From Brachionus plicatilis (Eukaryota > Rotifera > Eurotatoria > Ploima > Brachionidae), in assembly GCA_010279815.1 (NCBI GenBank), contig QEOQ01000312.1:335370-378357 (forward strand): a stretch of DNA of 42,988 nt, in the 5' to 3' direction. The position numbers were made by a program, and so were the translations under genes. The first letter of the stretch is position 1, and every line of letters begins with the position of its first letter. Below, piece by piece: positions 42,585-42,988 of this stretch. The notes under the pieces are model-generated. The model saw nothing but the letters and a program-made list of their open reading frames with translations, made no database searches and was not told the origin of the DNA.

Positions 42585-42988
42585 AGGTCTATTTTAGTGA
42601 TTAAAAAGAGAAATCAGCATAGCATTTGTTTGATTATTAACAATAATAATAATAAAATTTTTTACTAATCAAAATTTATTTAGGCTGACTAAAATCAGTA
42701 CCCCCAATTTTTGAATAAAATACACCAAATTTTTAAAAAATACCTTCAAATGATAAATTGAATACTCCTTAAATAAGAATTATACATAAAAAAACATTAA
42801 CACCTTTTCAATTAAAATGTAAAAAAATTTGCAACTTTGAACCGATTTTTATTAAAAGAAGAACAAATATTAAAAAAAAAAACCTTGATTGATAAGTTTT
42901 ACACTTAATTTTTCTGTCACTTAAGTCTTTTTTTCTAAAAAAACTTTTTTTTTATTAAATATGCATTTGTTTATTAATTTAGTGCTTA
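42585..42988. other. AT-rich, nothing recognised
   Basis: Low-complexity A/T tracts without a supported gene or repeat. Confidence 0.6.

Noticed and set aside
1..42988. CRISPR arrays, bacterial operons, tRNA or rRNA genes, integrated viral genes
   Set aside because: None was found by eye. Repeats present are tandem, inverted or transposon-like, without regular spacer structure, and all recognised genes are spliced animal genes or DNA-transposon remnants.

Overview
The window is eukaryotic nuclear DNA. It is visibly very AT-rich by eye and has spliced genes with GT-AG introns, many of them only about 45-60 bp, plus a few kilobase-sized introns full of repeats and one assembly gap (Ns). The gene content (a giant LDL-receptor-related protein, an Integrator subunit, TMEM147, a concentrative nucleoside transporter) is metazoan. 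The base composition and short introns suggest a small invertebrate. A monogonont rotifer is my best guess, but nothing in the sequence proves the phylum.

Layout. (1) Bases 1-12002 hold five plus-strand genes head to tail: the last exon of INTS6 (1549-3047; its N-terminal VWA part lies outside or upstream), a complete six-exon TMEM147 (3254-4196), an unrecognised small two-exon gene (4396-4829), a complete thirteen-exon SLC28/CNT nucleoside transporter (5717-11235) and a small four-helix membrane protein (11356-12002). Some gaps are very short and show a poly(A) signal followed by a splice acceptor before the next ATG, so polycistronic transcription with trans-splicing is possible but unproven. 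(2) A single minus-strand gene covers 12510-39772 and converges on the plus-strand cluster. I reconstructed 29 exons whose phases all match; they sum to 13,596 nt, or 4,531 codons plus stop. The product is an LRP1/LRP2 (megalin) class endocytic receptor: signal peptide, LDLa clusters of 4, 8, 10 and 11 repeats, eight YWTD propellers with EGF modules, one transmembrane helix and a cytoplasmic tail of about 133 residues. (3) Bases 39773-42988 are AT-rich intergenic DNA containing a decayed hAT transposon.

The large introns and flanks are a graveyard of DNA transposons. Three MITE-like elements of about 260 bp end in CAGAGTTG-type inverted repeats; two have exact 8-bp target-site duplications and one a 7/8 match. 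Their ends match a decayed hAT element at 41640-42584. There are also a Tc1/mariner remnant, two large foldback elements, an ACGTAA-rich palindromic family, a minisatellite built on GTGTCCTTTT, and a tandem triplication.

I found no RNA genes, no CRISPR and no evidence of a novel enzymatic system. The most unusual items are gene-structural (an 18-nt microexon encoding a calcium-loop segment, a GC-AG intron, LDLa repeats repeatedly split inside the module), the receptor tail motif FFNPIF in place of NPxY, and the transposon family with recoverable insertion footprints.
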